64,000 nt of DNA from Chitinophagaceae bacterium (GCA_023957155.1 JAMLHK010000003.1:342238-406237), one strand, 5' to 3'. Shown: positions 27,173 to 37,372, counted from the first letter of the stretch. The notes: a model not told the origin generated them from the sequence alone. Program-made: numbers and translations.

Positions 27173-28392
27173 TGATGAAAATTTTTCTTTATAGCTTTTT
27201 AGCAGCGCTTATTCTTTCCTGCAATACAAAAGAAAAAACAACCGGTACTTTTGCCACTCCCGGGTTGGGCATCAGTAAGGATAGCGCATTTGCAGGTTCC
27301 TGCCCTTACCTGTTCCAGGCGGCAGATGGTACAACGCTGATCAGCTGGTTGCGCGATGTTTCAGATACACAGGCAGTATTATGCTATGCGATTGCAGAAA
27401 ATGGCGCTGATTTTGGACCGACCATTACCGTTCCCGGAAGTGATAATGCGTATCCGCATGGAGAGAATTTACCAAGAGTCATTAAAACACCTGACGGAAA
27501 AACATTAGCTACATGGGGAGCGTCAAATCCCAATCCCCAAAATCCATATTCCGGCATAGTTTATTACAGCTGGTCATTAGATAACGGTAAAAGCTGGACT
27601 GATCCGCAAACCCTGAGCAGGGATACCAACAGCATTGACCAACGCTATTTTGATATTGAAATACTAAAAGATAATACAGTAGGTGTAATATGGCTCGATA
27701 ACAGGAAAAATACGGACAGGGAAGGATCATCATTATACTTTGCTGCATTTGATGACAACAACATACCGGGTAATGAAAAACCCATTGACGCTACCTGCTG
27801 CCCGTGCTGCCGTACAGACCTGTTCGTAGACAAACAGGGGAACCTGCATACGGTATACCGGAAAATAATCAATGACTCAATAAGGGATATCGTACATGCC
27901 GTTTCAGCGGATAATGGTAAAACGTTTTCTGCGCCGGAACGCATCAGCCCCGATGGTTGGGTCATCAATGGCTGCCCGCATACCGGGCCGGCTATCGCGC
28001 AAACATCCGGGGGACTCTCTTTTGTATGGTACACGCAGGGAAACGGCAGTGGTGTTTTCTATGCAGGCTCAAAAGATAACGGTAAAACATTTTCAAAAAA
28101 AGAGCCGGTAAGCGCTGTGCCTTCAGCAAAGCACCCTCAACTGGCAATAGCAAATACCGGCGAACAACTGACGGTATGGGATGAAGGCGCTTTACACGGC
28201 AACAGGATCGGGTTGGAGATAAGATCGGCAGATGGGAAAAAACGGCAAACAGGCTATTTGACAGACAGCACGAGCTACGCCTCCTTCCCGGTAATAAAAG
28301 CTTTCGGCAAAGGATTTATCGTAGCTTACGCCGGTAAAGAACAGGCTGATGACGAGGAGAAAATTTTTTATAAAATCATCCACCCGTTGTGA
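27172..28392 (+). CDS. Cys-rich sialidase-like beta-propeller lipoprotein
   Basis: A 406-residue exported lipoprotein (lipobox LSCN, Cys near residue 17) with BNR/sialidase-type repeats such as SLDNGKSWTD and SADNGKTFSAPE. It has no complete sialidase catalytic set that I can see. An unusual CCPCC cluster near residues 209-213 and GCPHTG near 266 look like metal-binding sites. I chose the ATG at 27172, which overlaps the receptor stop codon (TGATG); an earlier TTG at 27169 is less likely. Position between two TonB receptors suggests a surface metal-capture role (inference). A role in sialic-acid use is not supported by neighbours. Confidence 0.75.
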   Translation: MMKIFLYSFLAALILSCNTKEKTTGTFATPGLGISKDSAFAGSCPYLFQAADGTTLISWLRDVSDTQAVLCYAIAENGADFGPTITVPGSDNAYPHGENLPRVIKTPDGKTLATWGASNPNPQNPYSGIVYYSWSLDNGKSWTDPQTLSRDTNSIDQRYFDIEILKDNTVGVIWLDNRKNTDREGSSLYFAAFDDNNIPGNEKPIDATCCPCCRTDLFVDKQGNLHTVYRKIINDSIRDIVHAVSADNGKTFSAPERISPDGWVINGCPHTGPAIAQTSGGLSFVWYTQGNGSGVFYAGSKDNGKTFSKKEPVSAVPSAKHPQLAIANTGEQLTVWDEGALHGNRIGLEIRSADGKKRQTGYLTDSTSYASFPVIKAFGKGFIVAYAGKEQADDEEKIFYKIIHPL

Positions 28393-28454
28393 GCTTCCGA
28401 AAAGTACAGTAAAAGAAAATAAAAAAATTAATGATCATCATAGGTTAGTAAATA

Positions 28455-31076
28455 ATGAAACAATACGGAAAATATATACAGACAGGTATGGTGTGTGTGC
28501 TTTTTAGCCTGGGAGTATTCGCTCAGAACTCCGCTACCGTAGTCACCGATATCTTCCATATATCCGGCAATTGTGAAATGTGCAAAGAAAGGATAGAACA
28601 CGCTGCCCTTGCGCTTAAGCCTACGATACAGGCTAACTGGAATATTAAAACCGGGCAACTGGTTATTGAGTACGACAGCGCATTAATATCCAAAATTGCT
28701 GTTCAACAGAAAATTGCTGAGGCAGGACACGATAACGAATCGTTTAAAGCATCGGAAGAAATATATAAATCCCTGCCTTCATGCTGCCACTACCAACGCT
28801 CCGGAAAAGGAGAAGCACGAAATACACTGCATAGCATATCCGGGGTAATCGTTGAAGAAACAATAAAGGGAAAAATTCACCCGGTTGCGGGAGCCACCGT
28901 AAAAAGCCTTCATTCAGGTGAAAGCTTTATTACTGACAGTACAGGCGTTTTTCAATTTCAATCTACCCTCCCTGCTCCCGTAGTGATCAGCTATGTTGAA
29001 TTTTCACCGGACACAATAACCATTACCAATACAGATATCGTTACGGTAACTTTAAAAAATGCGTCTGCAGTTGATTTAAAAACCATAACGATCACTTCTA
29101 AAAAAGCACCGGCTTATTTATCTGTACGTAATATATATAATACCCGAACGTTGGGAGCAGCCGAGTTATCCAAAGCCGCCTGTTGTAATCTCTCCGAGAG
29201 CTTTGAGACCAGCCCTTCTGTTGACGTAAGTTATTCAGATGCGGTAACCGGCATCAGGCAGATACAGCTGCTGGGCTTATCGGGCATTTACACGCAGCTG
29301 CTTACGGAGAATGTGCCGGAGTTAAAAGGTCTTACGGGCAACTACGGACTTACATTTATTCCCGGCCCATGGATAGAAAGCATACAAATAACAAAGGGTG
29401 TCGGTTCTGTAGTAAATGGCTATGAAAGTATAGCAGGGCAAATCAACATCGAGGAAAAAAAGCCTGATAATACTGAGCGTCTGCTAATCAACACTTATGC
29501 TAACAGCATGGGACGTGTGGAAGCAAATATTAATCTTACCCAAAGGCTGAACGACAAGTGGAGTACGGCACTGCTCACTCATACCGATGCAGTAGCATGG
29601 CAGCATGATGGAAATCATGACGGATTTGTAGATATGCCGGGAGGACGGCAGTTTAATATCATAAACCGCTGGAAGTATATGGATAATAACGGGTGGATAG
29701 CCCAGTTTTCCATTAAGGCGCTGAATGATAACCGATACGCGGGGCAACGGGGCTCTCACCACGGCACAGATAATTCAACAGGCGACCATTACCACGTGGA
29801 TATTCATGCAGAGCAATATGCGGTAACCGGGAAATTAGGATATGTATTTCCACAGCATAAGTATAAAAGCCTGGGACTGATCGTTTCCGGTAATACTTAT
29901 AATAACCAGTCCGTATACGGGATAAATACCTATTCAGGTAAGCAGAAACATGTTTATGCCAATCTTATCTATCAATCCATCATTGGTACCACAGCTCACA
30001 AATACAGGACCGGGCTGAGTTTCAGCAATGAAAATTATAATGAAATTTATACAGCAGATCACAGCGGTCATACCGGTGACAGCGATGAACCGGGGCATAA
30101 CCACGGAGCGCCCGGCAGCTCGGGGGAAACCGTGGTATATACCCGCAATGAAATAATACCCGGCGCATTTTTGGAATATACCTATACTACCCCCTTCAAC
30201 CTCTCAGTGGTTGCCGGCATACGCGCTGATCATCACAATTACTTCGGGTGGATAACAACTCCGAGACTTAACCTGAAATACGATTTCTCGGAGCATACCA
30301 ATGTGCGTATTTCCGCAGGCTCCGGCTACCGGGTAGCCAATATCTTTGCCGAGAATGCCGCGGCGTTCGTAAGCTCAAGACAATTCAAAATAATGAATGC
30401 TTCGCATAGCTATGGCTATGGTCTCGACCCCGAAAAAGCCTGGACAGCAGGTATTAACTTCCTTCATTCCTTCAAACTCTATCAACGCTCCGGCATAGTA
30501 AGTATAGATGCTTACCGGACAAATTTTATAAACCAGACGGTTGCTGATTTTGATGCAGGTCCGCAGGAGGTATACTTCTATAACTTAGATGGAAAATCCT
30601 ACTCCAATAATATACAGGTTGAAGTGAATTACGAACTGTTGAAAAAGCTGGATGTCCGTGTTGCTTACCGGTGGCTTGATGTAAAGACCACTTACTGGGG
30701 AGAAACCCTGGAAAAGCCGCTCCTGTCAAAACACCGGGCGTTCATAAACCTTGAATATAAAACGGGTGATAAATGGAAGTTTGATTTTACCACGCAATGG
30801 TACGGTAGGAAAAGGATCCCTTATACTGCATCGAATCCTGCGGAACTACGCTTAAACGACTATTCGCCTGCATACATCCAGGTTACTGCACAGGTCACAA
30901 GGAAGCTCAATGATAAATGGGAAATATATGCAGGAGGGGAAAACCTGACGGGTTACCGGCAAAAAAACCCGATCCTGGATGCAGCCCATCCTTTCAGCAA
31001 ATACTTTGACGGCTCATTGGTCTGGGGGCCGGTAACAGGAAGAATGATTTACCTGGGGGGAAGATTTACACTGTAA
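28455..31076 (+). CDS. TonB-dependent receptor with N-terminal HMA domain
   Basis: An 873-residue outer-membrane receptor. After the signal peptide (ending near VFAQ) comes a heavy-metal-associated ferredoxin-like domain with the metal motif GNCEMC (Cys 40 and 43), then a CC pair near 113, a carboxypeptidase-regulatory-like domain (about 128-215), a plug with TSPSVDVSYSD (about 245-345) and the barrel. A loop near residue 535 is His-rich (HSGHTGDSDEPGHNHG). HMA domains bind Cu+ or other soft metals, so this protein likely takes part in metal import or handling. It follows the Cys-rich lipoprotein by 62 bases and ends the operon. Confidence 0.9.
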   Translation: MKQYGKYIQTGMVCVLFSLGVFAQNSATVVTDIFHISGNCEMCKERIEHAALALKPTIQANWNIKTGQLVIEYDSALISKIAVQQKIAEAGHDNESFKASEEIYKSLPSCCHYQRSGKGEARNTLHSISGVIVEETIKGKIHPVAGATVKSLHSGESFITDSTGVFQFQSTLPAPVVISYVEFSPDTITITNTDIVTVTLKNASAVDLKTITITSKKAPAYLSVRNIYNTRTLGAAELSKAACCNLSESFETSPSVDVSYSDAVTGIRQIQLLGLSGIYTQLLTENVPELKGLTGNYGLTFIPGPWIESIQITKGVGSVVNGYESIAGQINIEEKKPDNTERLLINTYANSMGRVEANINLTQRLNDKWSTALLTHTDAVAWQHDGNHDGFVDMPGGRQFNIINRWKYMDNNGWIAQFSIKALNDNRYAGQRGSHHGTDNSTGDHYHVDIHAEQYAVTGKLGYVFPQHKYKSLGLIVSGNTYNNQSVYGINTYSGKQKHVYANLIYQSIIGTTAHKYRTGLSFSNENYNEIYTADHSGHTGDSDEPGHNHGAPGSSGETVVYTRNEIIPGAFLEYTYTTPFNLSVVAGIRADHHNYFGWITTPRLNLKYDFSEHTNVRISAGSGYRVANIFAENAAAFVSSRQFKIMNASHSYGYGLDPEKAWTAGINFLHSFKLYQRSGIVSIDAYRTNFINQTVADFDAGPQEVYFYNLDGKSYSNNIQVEVNYELLKKLDVRVAYRWLDVKTTYWGETLEKPLLSKHRAFINLEYKTGDKWKFDFTTQWYGRKRIPYTASNPAELRLNDYSPAYIQVTAQVTRKLNDKWEIYAGGENLTGYRQKNPILDAAHPFSKYFDGSLVWGPVTGRMIYLGGRFTL

Positions 31077-31104
31077 AAAAAATTTAAAATGAAGCACATA
31101 AAAT

Positions 31105-31141
31105 TTTGGAATTTCAATTTAGTCTACTACTTTTGTGGACT
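31105..31141 (+). promoter_or_regulatory. Promoter with embedded palindrome of the second receptor operon
   Basis: TTTG (31105-31108), spacer 19, TACTTTTG (31128-31135) form a perfect consensus promoter. The palindrome AGTCTACTACTTTTGTGGACT (31121-31141) covers the -7 box, so a bound protein would block initiation. The 260-base leader that follows, to 31402, shows no recognisable riboswitch or gene. Confidence 0.72.
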
Positions 31142-31402
31142 AATAAAAATCAGCCTGATGTACAGCTATAATCAACGCATGTTTTGTTTTAATTGTAACC
31201 CGCAGTGTTGCAAAAACTTCTTTTCTGTCTGTTGATGTAGCCAATGTCTCCATCTATTTACCACCATAGATTTTAGAGCTTGTTTCTTGAACGGAGGGTT
31301 AAGGAATATCCGATAAATAGTTGAAATATTTACAACGTATTATTATTGACGTTACCTGCTTTATTCATATAAGTAATTTGATTTGTTTTAAACCACCACA
31401 AC

Positions 31403-34400
31403 ATGAAATTTTATTTTAAGCGGTCTGTACAGCGTGTTCTTTTATTAAGCGGATTCTTTCTCCTTTCCTTAGCGCTTCATGCCCAAACCCAGGCTGTTGA
31501 AGGATATATTATAGATACCAAAACAAATGAGCCTGTAGTGAATGCAGTGATCAGCGAAAAAGGAACGACCAACAAGGTATTAAGCGATACAAAAGGATTT
31601 TTTTCATTGAACCCTTCAAAAACATTCCCGGTAACCTTAGTAATAACTTCGGTTGGATATACAACAGCAGAAGAAGCGGTGCGCTCGGCAAAAAGTGATG
31701 TACGCTTTTATTTATCTCAAAATGCCGGTGTATTAAACGAAGTTGTTGTGGTGGGCTATGGCACGCAAAGAAGAAAAGACCTGACGGGGTCAATATCATC
31801 TGTTTCCAAAAAAGTACTGGAATACAACATATCTCCCTCTGTAGATGCATTGCTTGGCGGTACGGTTGCCGGACTGAATGTTACACAGGAGTCCGGTCAG
31901 CCCGGTGCACCGGCAACCATCCGGATACGGGGCGGCAATTCTGTAAATGCCAGCAATAACCCGCTGTTCGTAATTGACGGCTTCCTGTTTTTTACAGACA
32001 ATGCTTCCACAAAAGCCGGGCTGAGCGGCGTAGAGGGTGAGCTTAACCCGCTTGCTTTTTTAAACCCGTCCGACATTGAATCCATTGAAGTATTAAAAGA
32101 TGTTTCCGCCACTGCCATTTACGGATCGCGCGGATCAAACGGTGTGATCCTGATCACCACCAAGAAAGGAAAGAAGAGCAGTAATTCAATAGACTACCAA
32201 TACTCCACCGGTTTTTCCCATTCTGCAAAGCAGTTGGATCTGCTCAATGCAACACAGTGGGCCCGCATGCAGAAAGATTATTTTCTCAACAAGCCGGGGT
32301 ATACTGACCAGGAGATTGCCAATTTGGGCCAGGGATACCAATGGCAACAGTCCGTACTCCAAACGGGGGTTACTCAAAACCATTCCATTTCTATAAGCGG
32401 CGGTGATGAAAAGTCGCAGTACTTTATTTCCGGCAATTACCTGAACCAGGAAGGTGTTGTGCTGAATTCGGGATTGAAGCGTTTTGTTGGCCGTGCCAAT
32501 TACGACCGCACCGTATTTCCGGGTCTTAGAGTAGGCGTAAACGTTACCGGAAGCCAAAGTACGCAAAACTCGCTTACCACCTTTGAGGCCGTTAACTATA
32601 ACAGCTCTCCTTATTCTGCCGGGATCACGAACTCGCTTACTTATGCGCTGTATATGCCGCCGGTTGTTCCGTTTTATACTGCCAGCGGCGGGTATAACTA
32701 CAATAATCCCTTTGAGTATGCCTATCTCAGGGAAGGCGATGTAACCGCTAATCCGATCTCGGACCTCCTGAAAAGTACCGCTCAAACCGTATATTCCACT
32801 GTGCTGGGTAATTTTTATGCCCAGTATAAAACAGAGAGCGGCTTTTCCGCAAAAGTGAGCGTAGGCACCAATATCGGGTACACCACACAGAATTATTTCT
32901 CTCCTTCCTACACAGCAATAGGGCTTGAGCCCCATGGAATAGGAGGCATTGGAAATAAAAAATCTGCTATCCTTTTATCGGAATATACCCTGTCTTACGC
33001 AAAGCGCATAAACGATATTCACTCTTTTGATGTGCTGGCCGGTTATACTTATCAGCATACCCGAACAAATTTTATTACAACCCTCAGCTCAAACTTTACC
33101 AATGAAGACCGGGGCGTAAATAATTTGCAGGATGGAAAGCCTTATGGAAGCCGGCCCATATTCAGCGGGCTTACTGAAAGCGGGCTTCATTCATTGCTTG
33201 GCCGCGTCAACTATTCATTGCTCGACAGGTACCATTTAACGGCCAATTTCCGCAGCGATTACTCCACCCGCTTTGCTAAAAACCATAAATGGGGTGTATT
33301 TCCATCCATCGGGCTTGCATGGAATGTGAATGAAGAATCCTTCCTGAGCCATTATGACCCGATCAGCAATTTAAAACTGCGCGTAAGCGCCGGGCAGGTA
33401 GGTAACCAGGAGATCGGGGATTATGAATACCTGCAGCTCTTAGAAGCGGTATATTACGGCGGGGGTGTTGCGTACCAGGTAGGCAATAGCGGTAATGAAA
33501 ACCTGAAATGGGAAACCACATTTCAATATAACGTGGGTATAGATGCCGGTTTTTTAAATAACAGGATCTCGACTACCGTTGATGTATATCATAAAAAAAC
33601 TTCCGATCTGCTGATCCGGGTACCGCCGGATCTCGGGCAGAGCAACGAGCAATTAGTGAATGTGGGTAACCTGGAGAACAAAGGCGTGGAGCTGACAGTG
33701 AACGGGTTAGTCATTGATAATAAAAAACTACAGTGGTCTGTAGGCGCCAACGCGGCTTACAATGCCAATAGAATTACCAAACTGTACAACAACATCCGGG
33801 AAAGAATACTGGGTGTGGAAATACTCAGGGTGGGACAACCGCTGGGCTCGTTTTACGGGCAGGTATTTGAAGGCGTAATTCAACAGGGAGAAGATTTTTC
33901 CAAGCTGCCTACAAGCCCGTCCTATACCACACCTCAGCCCGGCGATCCCAGGCTGAAAGATGCAAACACCGACAATCATATTGATCAGAACGACCGCGTG
34001 ATACTGGGCAGCAAACAACCCAAGCTTATTTACGGCTTTTCTTCTTCCGTAAATTTCAGGGGATTTGACCTGTTTGTACTGCTGCAGGGATCAAAAGGTA
34101 ACAGTGTATACAACCAGTTGCGCCGCTATCTCGAAAGACCAACGGATGCCTACAATGCTTCCGCGGTGTTGCTGGATGCATGGACAGAATCTAACCCTTC
34201 CAATAAGGTTCCGCGTATCACCAGCAGTCCTTTTTCTTCTGAACTGGACAGCCGCTATATTGAAGACGCATCCTTTTTAAGACTAAGGACAATAACGCTC
34301 GGCTATACTGTCAATAAAGCAATGCTGACAGCCCGTAAGCTGCCTGCATTGAACATCCGTTTGTTTGCCACAGCACAAAATCTTTTAACCCTCACCGGGT

Positions 34401-34495
34401 ATAAAGGATACGATCCGGAGGTATCAAAAGGAATTGATCTGGGAACATTTCCTATGCCACGCACCTTTTTGTTTGGCGTAAACATTTCTTACTAA
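31403..34495 (+). CDS. SusC/RagA-family TonB-dependent receptor
   Basis: A 1030-residue receptor: signal peptide ending near LHAQ, carboxypeptidase-regulatory-like domain (about 32-108), the SusC hallmark VVVVGYGT near 115, plug with LFVIDGFLF and SATAIYGSRGSNG, and a large barrel. It heads a run of six same-strand genes with SusD, a DUF4625 lipoprotein, TlpA, DUF6029 and Omp28 proteins. No glycoside hydrolase is linked, so a glycan substrate is not indicated; the metal-linked neighbours suggest another cargo such as a metal chelate or a peptide. The promoter palindrome is shared with the upstream receptor operon. Confidence 0.95.
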   Translation: MKFYFKRSVQRVLLLSGFFLLSLALHAQTQAVEGYIIDTKTNEPVVNAVISEKGTTNKVLSDTKGFFSLNPSKTFPVTLVITSVGYTTAEEAVRSAKSDVRFYLSQNAGVLNEVVVVGYGTQRRKDLTGSISSVSKKVLEYNISPSVDALLGGTVAGLNVTQESGQPGAPATIRIRGGNSVNASNNPLFVIDGFLFFTDNASTKAGLSGVEGELNPLAFLNPSDIESIEVLKDVSATAIYGSRGSNGVILITTKKGKKSSNSIDYQYSTGFSHSAKQLDLLNATQWARMQKDYFLNKPGYTDQEIANLGQGYQWQQSVLQTGVTQNHSISISGGDEKSQYFISGNYLNQEGVVLNSGLKRFVGRANYDRTVFPGLRVGVNVTGSQSTQNSLTTFEAVNYNSSPYSAGITNSLTYALYMPPVVPFYTASGGYNYNNPFEYAYLREGDVTANPISDLLKSTAQTVYSTVLGNFYAQYKTESGFSAKVSVGTNIGYTTQNYFSPSYTAIGLEPHGIGGIGNKKSAILLSEYTLSYAKRINDIHSFDVLAGYTYQHTRTNFITTLSSNFTNEDRGVNNLQDGKPYGSRPIFSGLTESGLHSLLGRVNYSLLDRYHLTANFRSDYSTRFAKNHKWGVFPSIGLAWNVNEESFLSHYDPISNLKLRVSAGQVGNQEIGDYEYLQLLEAVYYGGGVAYQVGNSGNENLKWETTFQYNVGIDAGFLNNRISTTVDVYHKKTSDLLIRVPPDLGQSNEQLVNVGNLENKGVELTVNGLVIDNKKLQWSVGANAAYNANRITKLYNNIRERILGVEILRVGQPLGSFYGQVFEGVIQQGEDFSKLPTSPSYTTPQPGDPRLKDANTDNHIDQNDRVILGSKQPKLIYGFSSSVNFRGFDLFVLLQGSKGNSVYNQLRRYLERPTDAYNASAVLLDAWTESNPSNKVPRITSSPFSSELDSRYIEDASFLRLRTITLGYTVNKAMLTARKLPALNIRLFATAQNLLTLTGYKGYDPEVSKGIDLGTFPMPRTFLFGVNISY

Positions 34496-34552
34496 ATACA
34501 TGCAATTAATAACACACTATATTTTTTCACCATTTAAATAATAACACAGTAT

Positions 34553-36268
34553 ATGACAACATCTCTGAAACGTTTAGCTATTGTAGCTGTTGCAGTGGGG
34601 TCTTTGGCAGGTTACTCCTGCAAAAAGGAGGTTGATCCCGATAACAATAAGCCCATCACCGGTGAATCCGTTTGGAAATCCGACCAGGAAGCGATCGCTA
34701 CCGCCAACGCTGCTTTTCCGCCATGGCAAAGGCTGAGCTCTTCCTTCTCCTTCCTCCTGGAATCAGCAAGTGAGCATACCATCAGCTTTGAAGGTGCAGA
34801 TGATGCCGATGGTCCCTTAGTAAGCCAGTTCAAAACAGACGTTAATAACTGGTACCCTACAAAGATCTTCAATTACCTGTACGTGAGTATAGGCGAAGCG
34901 AACAGGACCATTGAAAAAGCAGACTCCAGCCGCGCCGGGGGTAACCTTTCACAAGCGAGCATTGACCTGGCTAAAGCCCGGGCAAAATTTATCCGTGCAC
35001 ATGCATACGCTTACCTGGTAAACCTTTGGGGTGAAGTGCCGCTTATTTTAAAAACGAAGCCTTCAGCAGCAGATCAGACCTCACGTAAATCTATAGACGA
35101 AGTGTATACACAGATCGTGAAAGATTTTATTGAAGCTGAAGCCGTTTTGCCAAGTTTCGAAGCAACACGTTCCAACCCAAGTAAAGGAGCCGCCAACGCA
35201 CTTTTGGCAAGAGCTTTCCTGCAATGGGCAAGCAAACCGCTTTCTCAAACGGAAGTGGCTGGTATTGCAGGCGGCAAAGCTGATCCCGGAGCAGCAACAT
35301 GGGATGCTGCCAAGCTACAAAAAGCGGTTGAATATGCCGACAAGGTGATCAAAAGCACTAACTATAAACTGGAAAATGATTTTGAAGCTAACTTTGGTGT
35401 TGCTGCCGAAAACAAAGCATCCGAGCATATCTTTACCATTCACCATGATGGTGATGGACTGGGGGATGCACAGGGTAACCACCAAACGCACTGCCCGTTT
35501 ACTTTCCGCTTTGATCTGTACCAGGATAACCATATCGGCCCCGCCGATGTTACTCTGCTGGAACGTTTTTCGGATAATGACAAGCGTAAGCACTATTCGC
35601 TTTTCACAAAGCTGTATAACGAAGATGAACCGGTTGCATCACCCGCAACCAAAGCGTCCGACTATAAGGAGTATGATTATGTATTTCCCGCTACCTCACC
35701 GCGTATCGGTAAGTTCGTTCACCGTAATGCAAAATACCGGGACGTTGCCCCCGGTTCCGAAGCAGGACAGCCCAATAACATGAACCGTATTGAAATACGC
35801 TATGCAGAAGTGCTGTTAACGAAAGCAGAAGCGCTGCTCCGCTTAGGCAAGGCAACAGAAGCGGCACAGGTGGTTAATGAACTAAGGAAAAGAGCCGGTG
35901 TGGAAGAGTATGCTACCCTTACACAGGAACAGCTCGAACAGGAATGGTATCTTGAGCTTTTCTTCGAACAAAGGCACTGGTCTAACCTTGTGCGCTGGAG
36001 GAAGTTAGTAGGTACGATCCTTACAGACGTTCCTAAATTTGAGTACTATAAATCCGATTACAGCTCGGTGGCGTCTCAGATCGCAAAGTTTGGAGCTGAA
36101 AGTGACGGCACCGGTGGTAAAGTGAAAACCAATTATCCGTTTTTTGCGAAGATCTATAAGCACCTGCATTCAAAAACAGATAATGTTTCCGGGAAATTTT
36201 ACCGCTTCCCCATTCCGAAAGGATTGTCGGGTAACGATTTAGGGATCGCTCAGAACCCCGGGTACTAA
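34553..36268 (+). CDS. SusD/RagB-family outer-membrane lipoprotein
   Basis: A 571-residue surface lipoprotein, lipobox GYSC at Cys 23, that caps the SusC receptor encoded 57 bases upstream. The sequence shows SusD features: ARAKFIRAHAYAYLVNLWGE near residue 143, and a C-terminal RagB/SusD part with NRIEIRYAEVLLTKAEALLR near 410 and a final RFPIPKG element before the end. The ligand is unknown. A hairpin follows the gene and may reduce expression of downstream genes. Confidence 0.94.
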   Translation: MTTSLKRLAIVAVAVGSLAGYSCKKEVDPDNNKPITGESVWKSDQEAIATANAAFPPWQRLSSSFSFLLESASEHTISFEGADDADGPLVSQFKTDVNNWYPTKIFNYLYVSIGEANRTIEKADSSRAGGNLSQASIDLAKARAKFIRAHAYAYLVNLWGEVPLILKTKPSAADQTSRKSIDEVYTQIVKDFIEAEAVLPSFEATRSNPSKGAANALLARAFLQWASKPLSQTEVAGIAGGKADPGAATWDAAKLQKAVEYADKVIKSTNYKLENDFEANFGVAAENKASEHIFTIHHDGDGLGDAQGNHQTHCPFTFRFDLYQDNHIGPADVTLLERFSDNDKRKHYSLFTKLYNEDEPVASPATKASDYKEYDYVFPATSPRIGKFVHRNAKYRDVAPGSEAGQPNNMNRIEIRYAEVLLTKAEALLRLGKATEAAQVVNELRKRAGVEEYATLTQEQLEQEWYLELFFEQRHWSNLVRWRKLVGTILTDVPKFEYYKSDYSSVASQIAKFGAESDGTGGKVKTNYPFFAKIYKHLHSKTDNVSGKFYRFPIPKGLSGNDLGIAQNPGY

Positions 36269-36294
36269 CGTATTTTTGGGTACACATCCAACAG

Positions 36295-36338
36295 CAATAT
36301 ATCACCTGCCCGGCAAAGCTGAAGCAGGTGATATATTG
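36295..36338 (+). terminator. Strong hairpin after SusD, possible attenuator
   Basis: Perfect 15-bp stem CAATATATCACCTGC / GCAGGTGATATATTG with a 14-base loop, followed by TATTTTCC rather than a long T run. It lies between SusD and the lipoprotein gene and may partly terminate or protect the upstream mRNA. Confidence 0.6.
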
Positions 36339-36392
36339 TATTTTCCTGTAAAGACGGATAACAGGGATCATTTCCCTTAAAGTATACTGAAC

Positions 36393-36866
36393 ATGAAAAG
36401 CAAAATATTTTGGTGGCATATAGCAGCACTTCTGTGTGTAAATGTATTTTTACTCTCCTCCTGCAGTAAAGAGAATGCAAAACCCGCGGCGCCCACTATA
36501 GAAATCGTTCACCTCGGGATTGATGACGGCATTACGGATAATATTTTTTACATAGGGGAAGAAGGACATTTTGAAGTGAATATAACCGCACCGGCGCGCA
36601 TTGAAAAAATTGATCTTGAGATCCGCCAGGAAAGCGGCTATGGCAACTTTACCATAACCAAAACCTATACCGGTGAATATGTCGGGAAAAAAGAATTGCG
36701 TGGGTTCCAGGATTATCCTGTAGTTCCCGAAGGCCAGGGAATTGGCGCCTACAGCTTTCATCTTAAAGTCACCGACCAGCAGGGGCAGGTTACCTCGGTT
36801 GACAGGAGCATTACAGTTGAGATTGGAGATGGCACCCATCCCGGTCATCAGCATGATGATCATTAG
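36393..36866 (+). CDS. DUF4625-type lipoprotein with His-rich tail
   Basis: A 157-residue lipoprotein (lipobox SSCS, Cys 24) with a single beta-sandwich resembling DUF4625 (VHLGIDDGITDNIFYIGEEGH region). The last nine residues are HPGHQHDDH, a likely divalent-metal binding tail. DUF4625 proteins are frequent beside SusCD-like receptors in Bacteroidota but their role is unknown. It starts 124 bases after SusD, past a hairpin, and precedes the TlpA-like gene by 23 bases. The His tail agrees with a metal-related locus. Confidence 0.75.
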   Translation: MKSKIFWWHIAALLCVNVFLLSSCSKENAKPAAPTIEIVHLGIDDGITDNIFYIGEEGHFEVNITAPARIEKIDLEIRQESGYGNFTITKTYTGEYVGKKELRGFQDYPVVPEGQGIGAYSFHLKVTDQQGQVTSVDRSITVEIGDGTHPGHQHDDH

Positions 36867-36889
36867 TAGTTAATCCGGAAAAATATACC

Positions 36890-37372
36890 ATGAAGAAGTA
36901 TTTGTTATTGGGACTGATATGCCTCTTGATTTCCGGCGTTTCAGCACAAACACAGCTCCCGGCAGTACAGCTGCATACACTGAAGGGAGAAACCATATCA
37001 TCACGGTCCCTGCTTAATGATGGGGTGCCGGTGGTCCTATCGTTCTGGTCTACGATATGCAAGCCCTGCATAGAAGAGCTGAATGTGTTCAGGGATCAAT
37101 GGACGAAATGGCAAAAAGAAGTGCGCTTCAGTATGGTTGCGGTTTCTGTAGATGATGCAAGGTCTGTTGCGCGGGTACGCGGGTTTGCCGCTGCACGCGA
37201 GTGGCCATTTACGGTATTGTTAGATAAAAACCAGGATTTTAAAAGAGCATTGAATGTGAATACCATTCCGCAGCTGTATATTATAGGAGCTGACGGAAAA
37301 ATCGTTTACTCCCACATCGGGTATACCCCGGGCAGTGAGAAAAAAGTGCTGGACATTTTAAAAGGCCTGTAG
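36890..37372 (+). CDS. TlpA/ResA-like periplasmic thioredoxin
   Basis: A 160-residue exported thioredoxin-fold protein: signal peptide ending near VSAQ, thioredoxin-like core with STICKPC (active-site Cys 57 and 60) and a cis-Pro region NTIPQLY. It would reduce or oxidise disulfides in exported partners, for example the CVYC-containing Omp28 protein encoded downstream, or deliver metal to a partner as some TlpA-like proteins do. The stop codon TAG directly abuts the ATG of the DUF6029 gene, a clear operon. Confidence 0.88.
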   Translation: MKKYLLLGLICLLISGVSAQTQLPAVQLHTLKGETISSRSLLNDGVPVVLSFWSTICKPCIEELNVFRDQWTKWQKEVRFSMVAVSVDDARSVARVRGFAAAREWPFTVLLDKNQDFKRALNVNTIPQLYIIGADGKIVYSHIGYTPGSEKKVLDILKGL

